Below are positions 35,279 to 43,909 of a DNA stretch of 64,000 nucleotides, one piece after another. The translations under genes were made by a program, and so were the position numbers. The DNA is from Croceicoccus sp. (GTDB lineage Bacteria > Pseudomonadota > Alphaproteobacteria > Sphingomonadales > Sphingomonadaceae), in assembly GCA_002694745.1 (NCBI GenBank), contig NZMY01000034.1:1-64000 (forward strand), in the 5' to 3' direction. The notes beneath the pieces were generated by a model. The model did not search any database, had not been told where the DNA came from, and saw only the letters and a list, made by a program, of their open reading frames with translations. Within the stretch, counting starts at the first letter, position 1. Every line of letters starts with the position of its first letter.

Positions 35279-36382
35279 TTGACACAAGGACGCGGAACGA
35301 TCCTCAATCCCCGGTTCGATATTGCGCGCTCCGACCGCTCGATCGTCACGCTGGGCCGCGTGCAGCAGGACGCGCTGGCCGAGCTGAAGGGCCGCATCGC
35401 CAGCGGCGAGATGCGGTTCGAATCGTTCGATTGCCCGATCTGCGGCGGCAGCGACATCCAGCCTTTGGCGACGCGCGACCGCTATGGCGTGCCCTGCGTT
35501 ACGGGCGTGTGCGCCGATTGCGGGCTGATGCAGACCAACCCCTATCCCGACGGGGAATCGCTGGGCTGGTTTTATGGGACTATCTTCGCGCGGCTGCACC
35601 GCGGCACGGAAACCCCCTCTGACACAAGGTTCGAGGCGCGCCGCGCCAAGGCCGCCACCATCGTATCGTGGCTGAAAAATCATGGCGGTCCGACCGGCGG
35701 CACTATGATCGACGTCGGCTGCGCATCGGGCGGTTTTCTGCAAGGCATGGTCGATCACGGCTTTGCCGGTTTCGGGGTGGAGATCGATGCCGATTACGCC
35801 GCCGATGCACGCGAGCGCGGGCTGGACGTCCGGATCGGGACCGTCGACACCGTCGCCGAGGCGAAGCAGGCCGATCTCGTCACCTATATGCAGGTGCTCG
35901 AGCATATTCCGGGCCTGAACGAGGAGATCGAGCGGCTTGCAACCACGCTGAAGCAGGGCGCCTGCGTGTTTATCGAGGTGCCGGGACCGACCAGCGTGCC
36001 CGGCATGTACAATTACGATTTCCTCCGCCTGCTGCAACTGGCGCATGTCTGGCATTTCACGCCCGCGACGCTGACTGCCGCCATGGCCCGCCACGGCTTT
36101 AAATGCGTGGCAATCGACGATTTCGTCCGCGGCCTGTTCCGCTTTACCGGCGAGCGCAGACAACCCGGCGAGTTCCCCACCGAGACCCCGGCGGACATCG
36201 CCGCCATGCTGCGCCGGCTGGAAGGCCAGAGGCTGCGGCATTGGCGGACTTGGGCGATCAAGGCCAAGGCGCTGGCAAAGCGCCTGACCCGCGAGGTCAG
36301 ATCTTCGCCCAGAAGCCGGTGTCGATCCCGGTCAGCTTGCGGGCCGCAGTCCAAAGCAGACAATTGCGCAAGACCACGCTGA
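35279..36382 (+). CDS. Class I SAM-dependent methyltransferase with N-terminal zinc ribbon
   Basis: About 367 residues from TTG 35279; GAGAGACAGG upstream can serve as ribosome-binding site, and no ATG or GTG fits better. An N-terminal zinc ribbon (CPICGG...CADCGLMQ) precedes a Rossmann SAM site (MIDVGCASGGFLQGM, GVEIDADY), and VTYMQVLEHIPG follows. This arrangement is seen in sugar C- and O-methyltransferases of O-antigen and deoxysugar pathways. The final ~28 codons run antisense into the flippase gene (86-bp convergent overlap). Probable role: methylating a sugar of the surface glycan. Confidence 0.87.
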   Translation: MTQGRGTILNPRFDIARSDRSIVTLGRVQQDALAELKGRIASGEMRFESFDCPICGGSDIQPLATRDRYGVPCVTGVCADCGLMQTNPYPDGESLGWFYGTIFARLHRGTETPSDTRFEARRAKAATIVSWLKNHGGPTGGTMIDVGCASGGFLQGMVDHGFAGFGVEIDADYAADARERGLDVRIGTVDTVAEAKQADLVTYMQVLEHIPGLNEEIERLATTLKQGACVFIEVPGPTSVPGMYNYDFLRLLQLAHVWHFTPATLTAAMARHGFKCVAIDDFVRGLFRFTGERRQPGEFPTETPADIAAMLRRLEGQRLRHWRTWAIKAKALAKRLTREVRSSPRSRCRSRSACGPQSKADNCARPR

Positions 36383-37646
36383 TCGCGGCAGCCACGGCTG
36401 CGCCAGTGCCACCGAAACGCGGAACGAGCAGTATGGCCAACGCCAAATTCACCGCCATCGCGCCGCCGAAAGCGAGCGTGTTCCATTTTTCGTTATTGGT
36501 CATGTTCAGCAAGGCGGTCGCCGATCCGAATGCACAATTGACCAGCTGGCCCGCGGTCAGAATGGCCAGTGGCAGGGCAGCGCCTGCGTATTCATCGCCG
36601 AACACCAACCGGATCAGCGGTTCACCCGCGAACAGGAAAGCAAGGGCCAGCGGCAGGGCAAAAGCAATAGAGAAACGCGCGCCCCGCCTGGCCAGGGAAC
36701 GCACGGCCTCATGCCGTCCTTCTGCCCACGCGCGAGCGATGCGAGGCGCAAGCGGCGTGTTGGTCGCGGCGTAGCCCAGCGCGACCAGCGTCGCGCCCTG
36801 CATCGCCACCTTGTAGAGGCCAACCTGTGCATTGTCGGAAAACAGGCCGACCAGGATGATGCCAAGCTGTCCGTCGATCACATACATGCCGTTGGCAAGG
36901 CCCAGCGCCAGCAGGCTGGCCTTCCAGCCTGACACCTTGTAATCTTGGCCGTCGTCCGCTTCCTGGTTGGTCAGCACCCGTCTCAACAGATAGGAGCCGA
37001 CGATCCACGCCACTATCGTGGCAACGACGTTCATCCCCATCACGAGCACGGCAGGATCGAAAGGCAAGCGCAGCCCGTTCTGCCAGCCGATGATAAGAGC
37101 ACCGACCATCGGCAGCATGACGAGCGGGCGAACGATGGAATTGGCAAGCTGGCTCTTGGCGATATGGTTCATTCCGCGCAGCAGGGCCGAGCGGATTTCC
37201 GCAATCGGAAACAGCGCTACCAGCGCAAGCCCCACCAGCAGCAAAATGCGTTCTTCCGCATCGATCTTTTGCGGAAAGAGAGAGAGAGCAAGCACGGTAA
37301 GGACCATGACGGGCAGGCTAACGGTCAGCACGCGCACATAGGCCCACCGCTTGATCGCCAGCAAGGCCCCGCCTTGACCCGCGGCAAGGGCCTTTCCGCA
37401 TTCGCGCACGATCAAAGGGGGCAAACCAAACCGCGCAGGAAGGGCAAGCAGGGTGATCGTAGACAACGCGAAAGAATAGAGCCCGAAGGAATCCACGCCG
37501 AGAAAGCGGGCCAACGCCACGCTCAGCGCATAGCCAAGCGCCATGTCGGCCATCCGCATCCCGAACGACACGCTGACCCCGCCGAGCAGGGATCCGGCGC
37601 GAAACCGGTTCCAGAACGCGAGGCTAGTAATAGCCCAGTTTCCCAA
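36297..37646 (-). CDS. Oligosaccharide flippase (Wzx/RfbX-like)
   Basis: A polytopic MOP-superfamily flippase with ~12-14 helices (SFGMRMADMALGYALSVALA, FGLPPLIVRECGKALAAG, GGTGAAVAAAISVVLRN). It would move the undecaprenyl-linked repeat unit across the inner membrane. The start is uncertain: the frame is open to 37733, but TTG at 37646, overlapping the end of the sulfotransferase gene by 23 bp, best fits the first helix. It is the last gene of the minus-strand set containing the initiating sugar transferase. Codon usage in this gene and its upstream neighbours looks less GC-rich than the rest. Confidence 0.88.
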   Translation of the reverse strand: MGNWAITSLAFWNRFRAGSLLGGVSVSFGMRMADMALGYALSVALARFLGVDSFGLYSFALSTITLLALPARFGLPPLIVRECGKALAAGQGGALLAIKRWAYVRVLTVSLPVMVLTVLALSLFPQKIDAEERILLLVGLALVALFPIAEIRSALLRGMNHIAKSQLANSIVRPLVMLPMVGALIIGWQNGLRLPFDPAVLVMGMNVVATIVAWIVGSYLLRRVLTNQEADDGQDYKVSGWKASLLALGLANGMYVIDGQLGIILVGLFSDNAQVGLYKVAMQGATLVALGYAATNTPLAPRIARAWAEGRHEAVRSLARRGARFSIAFALPLALAFLFAGEPLIRLVFGDEYAGAALPLAILTAGQLVNCAFGSATALLNMTNNEKWNTLAFGGAMAVNLALAILLVPRFGGTGAAVAAAISVVLRNCLLWTAARKLTGIDTGFWAKI

Positions 37647-38628
37647 GTCCCAGTCCAAGCCGTTCGTCCAGCGCGCGATTGCCTGCCCGGTGTAAATCCA
37701 TGATCCCTTCACGCAATTCCGCGTCGAAGACATGTCCGCCCGGCCGAGCCAGCATGCCTCGCTGCAGCAAGCGGCGGGGATCGAAGCAATTGTCGAACGC
37801 GGTCACAGTCTTCTGGAGCGCGCCGCCGCCTCCACGCCGGTCCAGCCATGGCCTGAAAGGATGATAGGGGATCACCCCGCCCTCGCGATGCGGCATCCGG
37901 AAAAGCGGGTTCAAATGCCGGGCGATCGCGCTCGCCCGGGGACCGAATCCCACATTGCTGCGATGCCCTTCCGGAATGGTGACGGGCCTTTGCAGGCAAT
38001 CCTCAAGCGCGGATCTGAAGCGGTCCGGATCGGTCTTCAACCATTCGAACGCCACGACATGGACACGGCCCGTTCCGAAACGCCGTTCATAGGCGCGATA
38101 GAATGCGTCGAAGTTGTAGACCCTTACATCGACATTCGCCCGGGCGGGCGATTGATAATGGCCGAATTCACCATCGCGCCAGTTGCAATAGCCTTCGGGC
38201 GAATTGGCATGCCCGGTATGCAGAACCTGTTTGTACAACGATTCCAGCAAACCGTCTTGTCGGCGCAGCACCAGAAGGACATGTCCGTCCGGCGCGATAT
38301 CGTGCAGAACATCTGTCATCCTGCCAAAATCGTTGTGGTTCCACAGAAACCACCCGGTCAGTGCCTCATAGCTGAAAAGCTGCAGTCCATGGGTCGAGGC
38401 GGCAATCATGCCCTGTACCTCGCGCACGATCGGATCCAAATCGTCGAAAGGCCCTGCAAGCCTGACCCTTTTCATCAGCGGGACGAATGGACTTCGATCA
38501 AAGCTGTAAAGCGCCGTATCGGAAAGTTCGGGGAAGACGGACCGCTGCAACAGCGTCGAACCGGTCTTCATGAAACCGGTATGAAACACGACGCGCCTGC
38601 GCTGTCCGAGGTCTTGATCCCCATGCAT
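37624..38628 (-). CDS. Sulfotransferase family protein
   Basis: About 334 residues from ATG 38628 (GAGAG nine bases upstream); in-frame ATGs at 38646 and 38655 also exist. The PAPS 5'-phosphosulfate loop is VVFHTGFMKTGSTLLQ, and the 3'-phosphate-binding strand is HVLLVLRRQDGLLESLYKQ. Such enzymes transfer sulfate from PAPS to carbohydrate hydroxyls. Placed between the beta-helix protein and the flippase, it predicts sulfation of the repeat unit. Activity on sugar rather than another acceptor is inferred from context only. Confidence 0.82.
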   Translation of the reverse strand: MHGDQDLGQRRRVVFHTGFMKTGSTLLQRSVFPELSDTALYSFDRSPFVPLMKRVRLAGPFDDLDPIVREVQGMIAASTHGLQLFSYEALTGWFLWNHNDFGRMTDVLHDIAPDGHVLLVLRRQDGLLESLYKQVLHTGHANSPEGYCNWRDGEFGHYQSPARANVDVRVYNFDAFYRAYERRFGTGRVHVVAFEWLKTDPDRFRSALEDCLQRPVTIPEGHRSNVGFGPRASAIARHLNPLFRMPHREGGVIPYHPFRPWLDRRGGGGALQKTVTAFDNCFDPRRLLQRGMLARPGGHVFDAELREGIMDLHRAGNRALDERLGLGLGKLGYY

Positions 38629-38724
38629 GCGGTCGCTCTCGGTCATATATGGCATTGGCGATACTGTCGGGCCATGATCAGCGCAGTCCCGCTTTTTGGG
38701 CGTGGACGCAAGATGCAATCACGA

Positions 38725-40512
38725 TCATCCCACGACGGGATAACGCGGCGCCATCCGGTTCAACGGTCCGACCTGCAACGGGAAACCTGCGAGGTCGCTG
38801 TTACCAGAATGCGCGACCCTGCCCGTTACTTCGGGATCCAGCAGCAGCATAGATGCCTGATTATTCGTGATTTCGATCTCGCCGCGATAATTGTTCACCG
38901 TCGCGCCAGCCATAATCGGCAGCGGTGTCCCAATAAGCCGATTATTGCGTATTTCTCCGCTGGCCTGACGGCCCATCGCTTCAATCGCGATTACCGCGGT
39001 GCCTTGCGGCAAGGCGGTACCTATCGTGACCACATTGTCCTCGATCAGGGTTTCGCTGGCCGCGCCCGCGATCAGCGCGACGGGTTCGGGAACTTGCTTG
39101 TCAAAGCGCAGGCGATTGCCGCGTATCGTCAGCCGTCCTGTCAGGCGATAGCGCCAGTCTGAACAGACATTGATCAGGTCATTGTCCTCGAACACCAGAT
39201 CGCCGAAATAACTGGACGCGCAGGCCCCGACAAGCGGACCGGTATATTCCATGCGATTTCGCAGAAACCGGATTGAGATCGCATCCTGCTCCTTGCCAAA
39301 GCCGGCGCTTCGCAAGGCGCACATGTACAGGGCGCGCTGGCTGCCATAGCGACCCTTGCCATAGCGCCGCCAGTTCTTCTCAGCCGAACCATCTTGAAAT
39401 GCGCGATTGTCGCGGAATTCGATATTGCGCGCAGCATAAAAGGTGGCGAACGGAAAGTTGGCGATATTGGCAATATCGTTCTCGTAGGCAACGCAGTCCA
39501 TGCAGCCCTCGAAATCGACACCCACGTCGGTCATGTCGCTGATGCGATTGCGGGCGACGACGATGTGCTGGCCATTGTTCCCGTAGACGCCGCCGTTCGC
39601 ATGGCGAAATTCATTGTCGGCAATATAGGCCTGGCGCGCGCGTCGAAGATGCTCAGGCGCCCCGCCCTCCTTCATCCGTGCGCCGCCGCCCCACCAGCTG
39701 ACTTTGGCATAATTGCCGATATTACGCCACGCGACGACACGCCGGGCAAACTCGAACCTTAGTACCGAGCCTTGATAGCGCCCGTAGTCGACCAGATTAT
39801 CGAGGACATAGATATCCTCGGAAAGATCGTCGAAATCGCGGCTGGAAAACCCTGCCAGAACAGCCGGATCGCTTGCACGGGATCCTGCGCCGGTCTTGTA
39901 AAGCCCCAGCGCCTGGCGCTGATGCCGCGTCACGGCAAGGCTGACACCGTTCAGCCTGTTCCTCGTAAGATAAACGCCGCGCGCGTTATATGTGTTGATC
40001 AACGAAGCCGCATTCTCGCCATCCGCACGGTTTTGAACCGAAATATTGTCAATCCGAATGCCGTGAACATAGCTGTCCGGCCCGTTATCGGCAGGCCTGA
40101 CTAGAATGGCGCAGCGATCGCTGCCGTACCAATCGATCCGGGCGCCGGGGCCGCCCAGCAAGGCAAAGCCCTTGGTGACCGTTACCTGCCCGTCCAGTCG
40201 CATGACCGCGTTTGGCGGTAACAAAATCGCAGGCGCATCCGACATCAACGCACGCTCAAGCGCGGCGCGGTCATCGGTTTCTCCGTCCAGCGCGGCGCCA
40301 AATTCGGCAAGGCTCACCGCTCGTTCGCCAAGGTCCGCAGCCTTCGCGAAGATGGCGTCAGGCTGTTCCGCCCATTCGGGCCAATCGTCGGGGACGGTCC
40401 CGGTTTGCCCCCCATCGCCATATTGCGATGGCGCAGCCTCGCAAGCACCAAGGCCTGCCACGGCGATCAGGCCGAGGGCACTCCCCGTGAGAAACCTCCG
40501 GCGTCCGATCAT
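38725..40512 (-). CDS. Tat-exported right-handed beta-helix (pectate-lyase-like) lipoprotein
   Basis: 595 residues from ATG 40512. The N-terminus is a twin-arginine signal (MIGRRRFLTGSALG) with a lipobox-like end (VAGLGACEA). After a pectin-lyase-like start (SLAEFGAALDGETDDRAALE), the rest is a parallel beta-helix with repeats such as NISVQNR, YIADNEF, IVVARNRISD, IRFLRNRMEY, LVFEDNDLI and LTIRGNRL. It could be a polysaccharide lyase, epimerase or glycan-binding protein acting on the product of this locus. No catalytic residues can be assigned safely. It lies between the initiating transferase and the sulfotransferase. Confidence 0.85.
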   Translation of the reverse strand: MIGRRRFLTGSALGLIAVAGLGACEAAPSQYGDGGQTGTVPDDWPEWAEQPDAIFAKAADLGERAVSLAEFGAALDGETDDRAALERALMSDAPAILLPPNAVMRLDGQVTVTKGFALLGGPGARIDWYGSDRCAILVRPADNGPDSYVHGIRIDNISVQNRADGENAASLINTYNARGVYLTRNRLNGVSLAVTRHQRQALGLYKTGAGSRASDPAVLAGFSSRDFDDLSEDIYVLDNLVDYGRYQGSVLRFEFARRVVAWRNIGNYAKVSWWGGGARMKEGGAPEHLRRARQAYIADNEFRHANGGVYGNNGQHIVVARNRISDMTDVGVDFEGCMDCVAYENDIANIANFPFATFYAARNIEFRDNRAFQDGSAEKNWRRYGKGRYGSQRALYMCALRSAGFGKEQDAISIRFLRNRMEYTGPLVGACASSYFGDLVFEDNDLINVCSDWRYRLTGRLTIRGNRLRFDKQVPEPVALIAGAASETLIEDNVVTIGTALPQGTAVIAIEAMGRQASGEIRNNRLIGTPLPIMAGATVNNYRGEIEITNNQASMLLLDPEVTGRVAHSGNSDLAGFPLQVGPLNRMAPRYPVVG

Positions 40513-40555
40513 GAAGTCACAATCCGGCTGCCAATATGACAGCCAAGCGCCTTGT

Positions 40556-41968
40556 TTAGAAAGCGTTCTTGCCGAACAGCGACGTCGCCGTACGCGCCAC
40601 CAGGTAGAAATCCATCCATATCGACCAACGATCGACATACTCAAGGTCGGATGCAAGCCTGTTCGTCAGGTCCTCGGTGCGATCCGTCGGACCGCGATAG
40701 CCGCGTACCTGCGCCAGACCCGTCAGGCCCGGCTTCATCGAGTGGCGATGGCGGTAACGCGTGTCGACATCCCAATAGAGCTGATCGGCAGCCTTGGCGC
40801 TCATCGCGTGGGGGCGCGGGCCAACGATGCTCATCTCGCCGCGCAGCACGTTGATCAGCTGCGGCAGCTCGTCGATGCTGGTCTTGCGGATGAAGTCGCC
40901 GACCTTGGTCACGCGCGGATCGTTCTTGGTCGTCAGCTGCGCGGCATCGGCGTCGCAGCGGTCGGTGTACATGCTGCGGAACTTGCAGCATTCGAAGATC
41001 TTGTTGTCGCGCCCGATCCGCTTTTGCATGAACAGGACCGGCCCCTTCGACTCCAGCTTGATCGCGATGGCCGTCGCCAGCAGGATCGGCGACGTCGCCA
41101 GCAGGCCGATCGACGCGACGACGATGTCGAACATGCGCTTGGTCAAGCGGTCGCGCAGGGTCAGCGGGCCGTGGCTGATGACCATGGTGGGGCGGTTCTG
41201 GTGACGGCCGACGCCCACGATGCCCAGCTTGTCGTCGCCGGGCGACAGGATCTCGCCCTTGACCGCAATGCCCTTCAGCGCGGTCGACCAGTCGGCATAG
41301 CGGTCCGGCTGGGTCACCACCACGATGCGGTCGGCATTGGTCACCGCCGCGGCCAGCGCGTGAAACCCGTGCGGGTCGGTGGAAGCCGGATCGAAACCGA
41401 TCTTGCCCAGCGGCATCACGATATCATCATGGGCGGGGGCGTAATCGACGCCGTCCACGATCACCACGCGCGAATAGGGCGTGCCGCCCATCCGGTTGAG
41501 CAGGGGGCGGGCAATGGCAAGGCGCAGCATCGGAACGCCGATCAACGCCAGCAGCCAGCCGATCACGAAAACGGCGCGCGAAACCTCGTTACCCGCCTTC
41601 ATCAGAAAGACGATCAGCGCCACGGCGGTCCCTGCGAACAGCACCGCCTGCGCCGATCGCGTAAAGCTCTTTTCCTGGCGCATCAGCGCATCGCCGCCAT
41701 AGGACGTGTTGATCGCGGCAAAGCAGAAATAGATCGGCACCATCACCAGCAACAGGGTGAAGCCGTGATCGGCCGCAGGCTGCCGCAGATAAATGGTGTT
41801 CGCCATGACGAAGGACACCACCAGCGCGACCAGATCGGCCAGCGCCAGCGTAAGATAGCAGCGGATACGCTGCATCCGGCGATCTTCGACGAAGGGAAGC
41901 TCCGCCGAGTCGTCGGGGGTCAGCCCCTTGGTACGTCGGGCAATAGAACCGTCCGCATTGAGATACAT
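40556..41968 (-). CDS. Polyprenyl-phosphate sugar-1-phosphate transferase (WbaP/ExoY-like initiating enzyme)
   Basis: 470 residues from ATG 41968 (GAGG 8-9 bases upstream; a TTG at 42001 is less likely). About four N-terminal helices precede a Rossmann-like cytoplasmic middle region. The C-terminal bacterial sugar transferase domain has KRMFDIVVASIGLLATSPI, FMQKRIGRDNKIFECCKFRSM, TSIDELPQLINVLRGEMSIVGPRP and MKPGLTGLAQVRGY. It loads the first sugar phosphate on undecaprenyl phosphate, starting each repeat unit. First gene of the minus-strand cluster. The gap 41969-42210 shows no gene. Confidence 0.94.
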   Translation of the reverse strand: MYLNADGSIARRTKGLTPDDSAELPFVEDRRMQRIRCYLTLALADLVALVVSFVMANTIYLRQPAADHGFTLLLVMVPIYFCFAAINTSYGGDALMRQEKSFTRSAQAVLFAGTAVALIVFLMKAGNEVSRAVFVIGWLLALIGVPMLRLAIARPLLNRMGGTPYSRVVIVDGVDYAPAHDDIVMPLGKIGFDPASTDPHGFHALAAAVTNADRIVVVTQPDRYADWSTALKGIAVKGEILSPGDDKLGIVGVGRHQNRPTMVISHGPLTLRDRLTKRMFDIVVASIGLLATSPILLATAIAIKLESKGPVLFMQKRIGRDNKIFECCKFRSMYTDRCDADAAQLTTKNDPRVTKVGDFIRKTSIDELPQLINVLRGEMSIVGPRPHAMSAKAADQLYWDVDTRYRHRHSMKPGLTGLAQVRGYRGPTDRTEDLTNRLASDLEYVDRWSIWMDFYLVARTATSLFGKNAF

Positions 41969-42210
41969 GGTGCGCGCCTCAACATTGTGCGGTGCAACCA
42001 ATGCCTGTCCCCCCTTGACCGTTCAAGCGCGATAACGCCATTTCGCAGCGGGCTAGCCGTTAAGGGTACCCGCCCCGGCAATCCCGATTTGCATAAAATT
42101 ACGCAGATCGGTCAATGATTTAGTCTACGATAATCGGTTCGGCGCCGCTCGCGCATCGCGCTGCGCGAGTGAATCAGCGGTGCAGACCATATGGGTTCCG
42201 CGCCGTTCGA

Positions 42211-42780
42211 TTACTGATTCTGATCGCCCATGATCGGTTCGGCGTCCGAAGGCTCAATGACATTGCCGGTATCGGCCTGATCCGCCGCCCGCGCTTCATA
42301 TTCCTGTTCCAGCGCCTCGACCCGGGCCTGTTCGGCGGCTGCATCGGCATCGATCGATTCCAGCCTGCGCGCACGTTCCTCGGCGATCAGGTCACCGAAC
42401 CTGACTGTGTCGGCGGTTTCCTTCTCGGCATAGGCCTGGTCGATCATGTCGACGACGCAGCCGGTCATGCCTTCCTGTCCTACCGCCGAGCAGCTTCCCA
42501 CACCGGTCACGCCGACATCGGCATTGGCGGCGACGCGGTTGGCCCATGCCTCGTTCTGAGGCGCGCCGCTCTCCCGCAGGTCCTGTGGCACGCGATAGGG
42601 GTCTTCCTGGCGCACGCAGACGACGATCTCGCTGTCGTCACGCGCTTCCGGGCAAGGCTGGTCGCCATAGACGATGACCTGATTGACGCGCTCGCCCCCC
42701 GTCGCTTCCTGAGCGGCGGCCGGATTGGCCCACGCGCCTGCAAGGGCGAAAGCGGCAAGAACTGTGGTCTTCTTCATCAT
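42211..42780 (-). CDS. Secreted hypothetical protein
   Basis: 189 residues with a clear Sec signal peptide (KKTTVLAAFALAGAWANPAAAQ). A Cys-containing mature domain follows (IVYGDQPCPEARDDSEIVVCVRQEDPYRVP, written here as two overlapping parts: VYGDQPCPEARDD and EIVVCVRQEDPYR). The C-terminal third is a charged Glu/Ala/Asp helix, likely coiled coil (RVEALEQEYEARAADQ). Proteins with this YGDxPCP...VVCVRQ pattern appear common in sphingomonads, but no function is known to me. It is probably monocistronic, between the polysaccharide locus and coq7. Confidence 0.82.
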   Translation of the reverse strand: MMKKTTVLAAFALAGAWANPAAAQEATGGERVNQVIVYGDQPCPEARDDSEIVVCVRQEDPYRVPQDLRESGAPQNEAWANRVAANADVGVTGVGSCSAVGQEGMTGCVVDMIDQAYAEKETADTVRFGDLIAEERARRLESIDADAAAEQARVEALEQEYEARAADQADTGNVIEPSDAEPIMGDQNQ

Positions 42781-42883
42781 GACGGCGCCTCCCAGCGCTT
42801 CGGTCTCTTAATTCTCTGGCCTCTCGGCAGGCTCCGGCCCGGACATGCTACGCCCTATCGCGCGTGAACGATAGCTGAGCGGT

Positions 42884-43405
42884 TCATATCCGTTTCGAAA
42901 GGGCGATCGCGGCGCGGCATCCAAGGCGGATTGCACCCGACAACACCGGATAGGCCGGTGCCCTTTCGGCCCCTTGCTCTATGGCGATATCGTGGTGCTC
43001 CCGCTCTTCGGCGCGAAACTGTTCGACCATGGCGGACAATTCGGGATCGGTGTCGCCGATGTCCTCAAGCTGTTCGCTGTAATGACGGTCGATCTCGGTC
43101 TCGACCGCCGCGGTGCAGGCCATCGCGGCCTCGGGCCCGATCAACGCGGTGACGGCGCCCAGCGCGAAACCGGCGCGATCCCACAAGGGCTGCAGCAGCG
43201 TGGGCCGAACGCCGCGCTCTGTCATCAGCGCGTCGAATTTCCGGCGGTGCTCGGCTTCCTGCGAAGCCATCGAGGCGATCTCGCCCGATCCGGGAGCCCG
43301 GTCGCCCATCACGGCGATCTGGCCCGCATAGATCCGGGTCGCGCCATATTCGCCCGCCTGATCGACGCGGATCATGGATTCGATGTCGCGCTTTTGCATG
43401 GTCAT
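42884..43405 (-). CDS. coq7: Demethoxyubiquinone hydroxylase COQ7
   Basis: 173 residues; a ferritin-like diiron monooxygenase making the penultimate intermediate of ubiquinone. Iron ligands are in IRVDQAGEYGATRIYAGQ, ASQEAEHRRKF, AAVETEIDRHY and EEREHHDIAIEQG. The ATG at 43405 overlaps the dsbB stop (ATGA), so the pair is translationally coupled; the longer open frame upstream is only antisense run-in. A respiratory quinone enzyme next to DsbB makes sense, since DsbB passes electrons to ubiquinone. Confidence 0.95.
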   Translation of the reverse strand: MTMQKRDIESMIRVDQAGEYGATRIYAGQIAVMGDRAPGSGEIASMASQEAEHRRKFDALMTERGVRPTLLQPLWDRAGFALGAVTALIGPEAAMACTAAVETEIDRHYSEQLEDIGDTDPELSAMVEQFRAEEREHHDIAIEQGAERAPAYPVLSGAIRLGCRAAIALSKRI

Positions 43406-43902
43406 GCCCTGATAACGCCGCGGCGGCGGCCTTGTGCCGAAAGAACGAAGATCGCGATGGCGGCGGCCCCTGAGATCAGGAAATTCCAGCCCGCCAGCGA
43501 GATGCCCAGCAGGCTCCACGGCGCGGTGTCACAACGCACGATGGGCGCGTTCAAGATTGCCTCCAGCGGGTCGCCGCCCGCCTCCACCGTCGTCGCGCAG
43601 GTGGTGATGCCTTTCCACCAGCCATATTCGACACCGGCGTGATAACCGCCCAGCAGCGCCGCGATCAATATGACCACGCCCGCGATCCGCACCATCAGGC
43701 GGCGCGCATCGCCCGGCAAGACGAATGCCAGCACCGCCGGCACCAGCGCCGCGAAATGCGCATAGCGCTGCCACCAGCACATTTCGCACGGATAGAGCCC
43801 GAAGCCGTATTGCGAGACATAGGCCCCGGCCAGCAGGGCCGCAGGCACCAGCAGCGCAATCGCGCGCGCCATGTTCAGGCGCTTGTCAGCGATCAATGGC
43901 AT
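43402..43902 (-). CDS. dsbB: Disulfide bond formation protein B
   Basis: 166 residues, four membrane helices. The quinone-proximal CxxC is in GLYPCEMCWWQRYAHF, with a second Cys pair in the periplasmic loop (GITTCATTVEAG and APIVRCDTAPW). It reoxidises DsbA and hands electrons to ubiquinone. It lies 7 bp after ctpA and overlaps coq7 by 4 bp. No dsbA is visible in the window. Confidence 0.93.
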   Translation of the reverse strand: MPLIADKRLNMARAIALLVPAALLAGAYVSQYGFGLYPCEMCWWQRYAHFAALVPAVLAFVLPGDARRLMVRIAGVVILIAALLGGYHAGVEYGWWKGITTCATTVEAGGDPLEAILNAPIVRCDTAPWSLLGISLAGWNFLISGAAAIAIFVLSAQGRRRGVIRA

Positions 43903-43909
43903 CGGGAAT

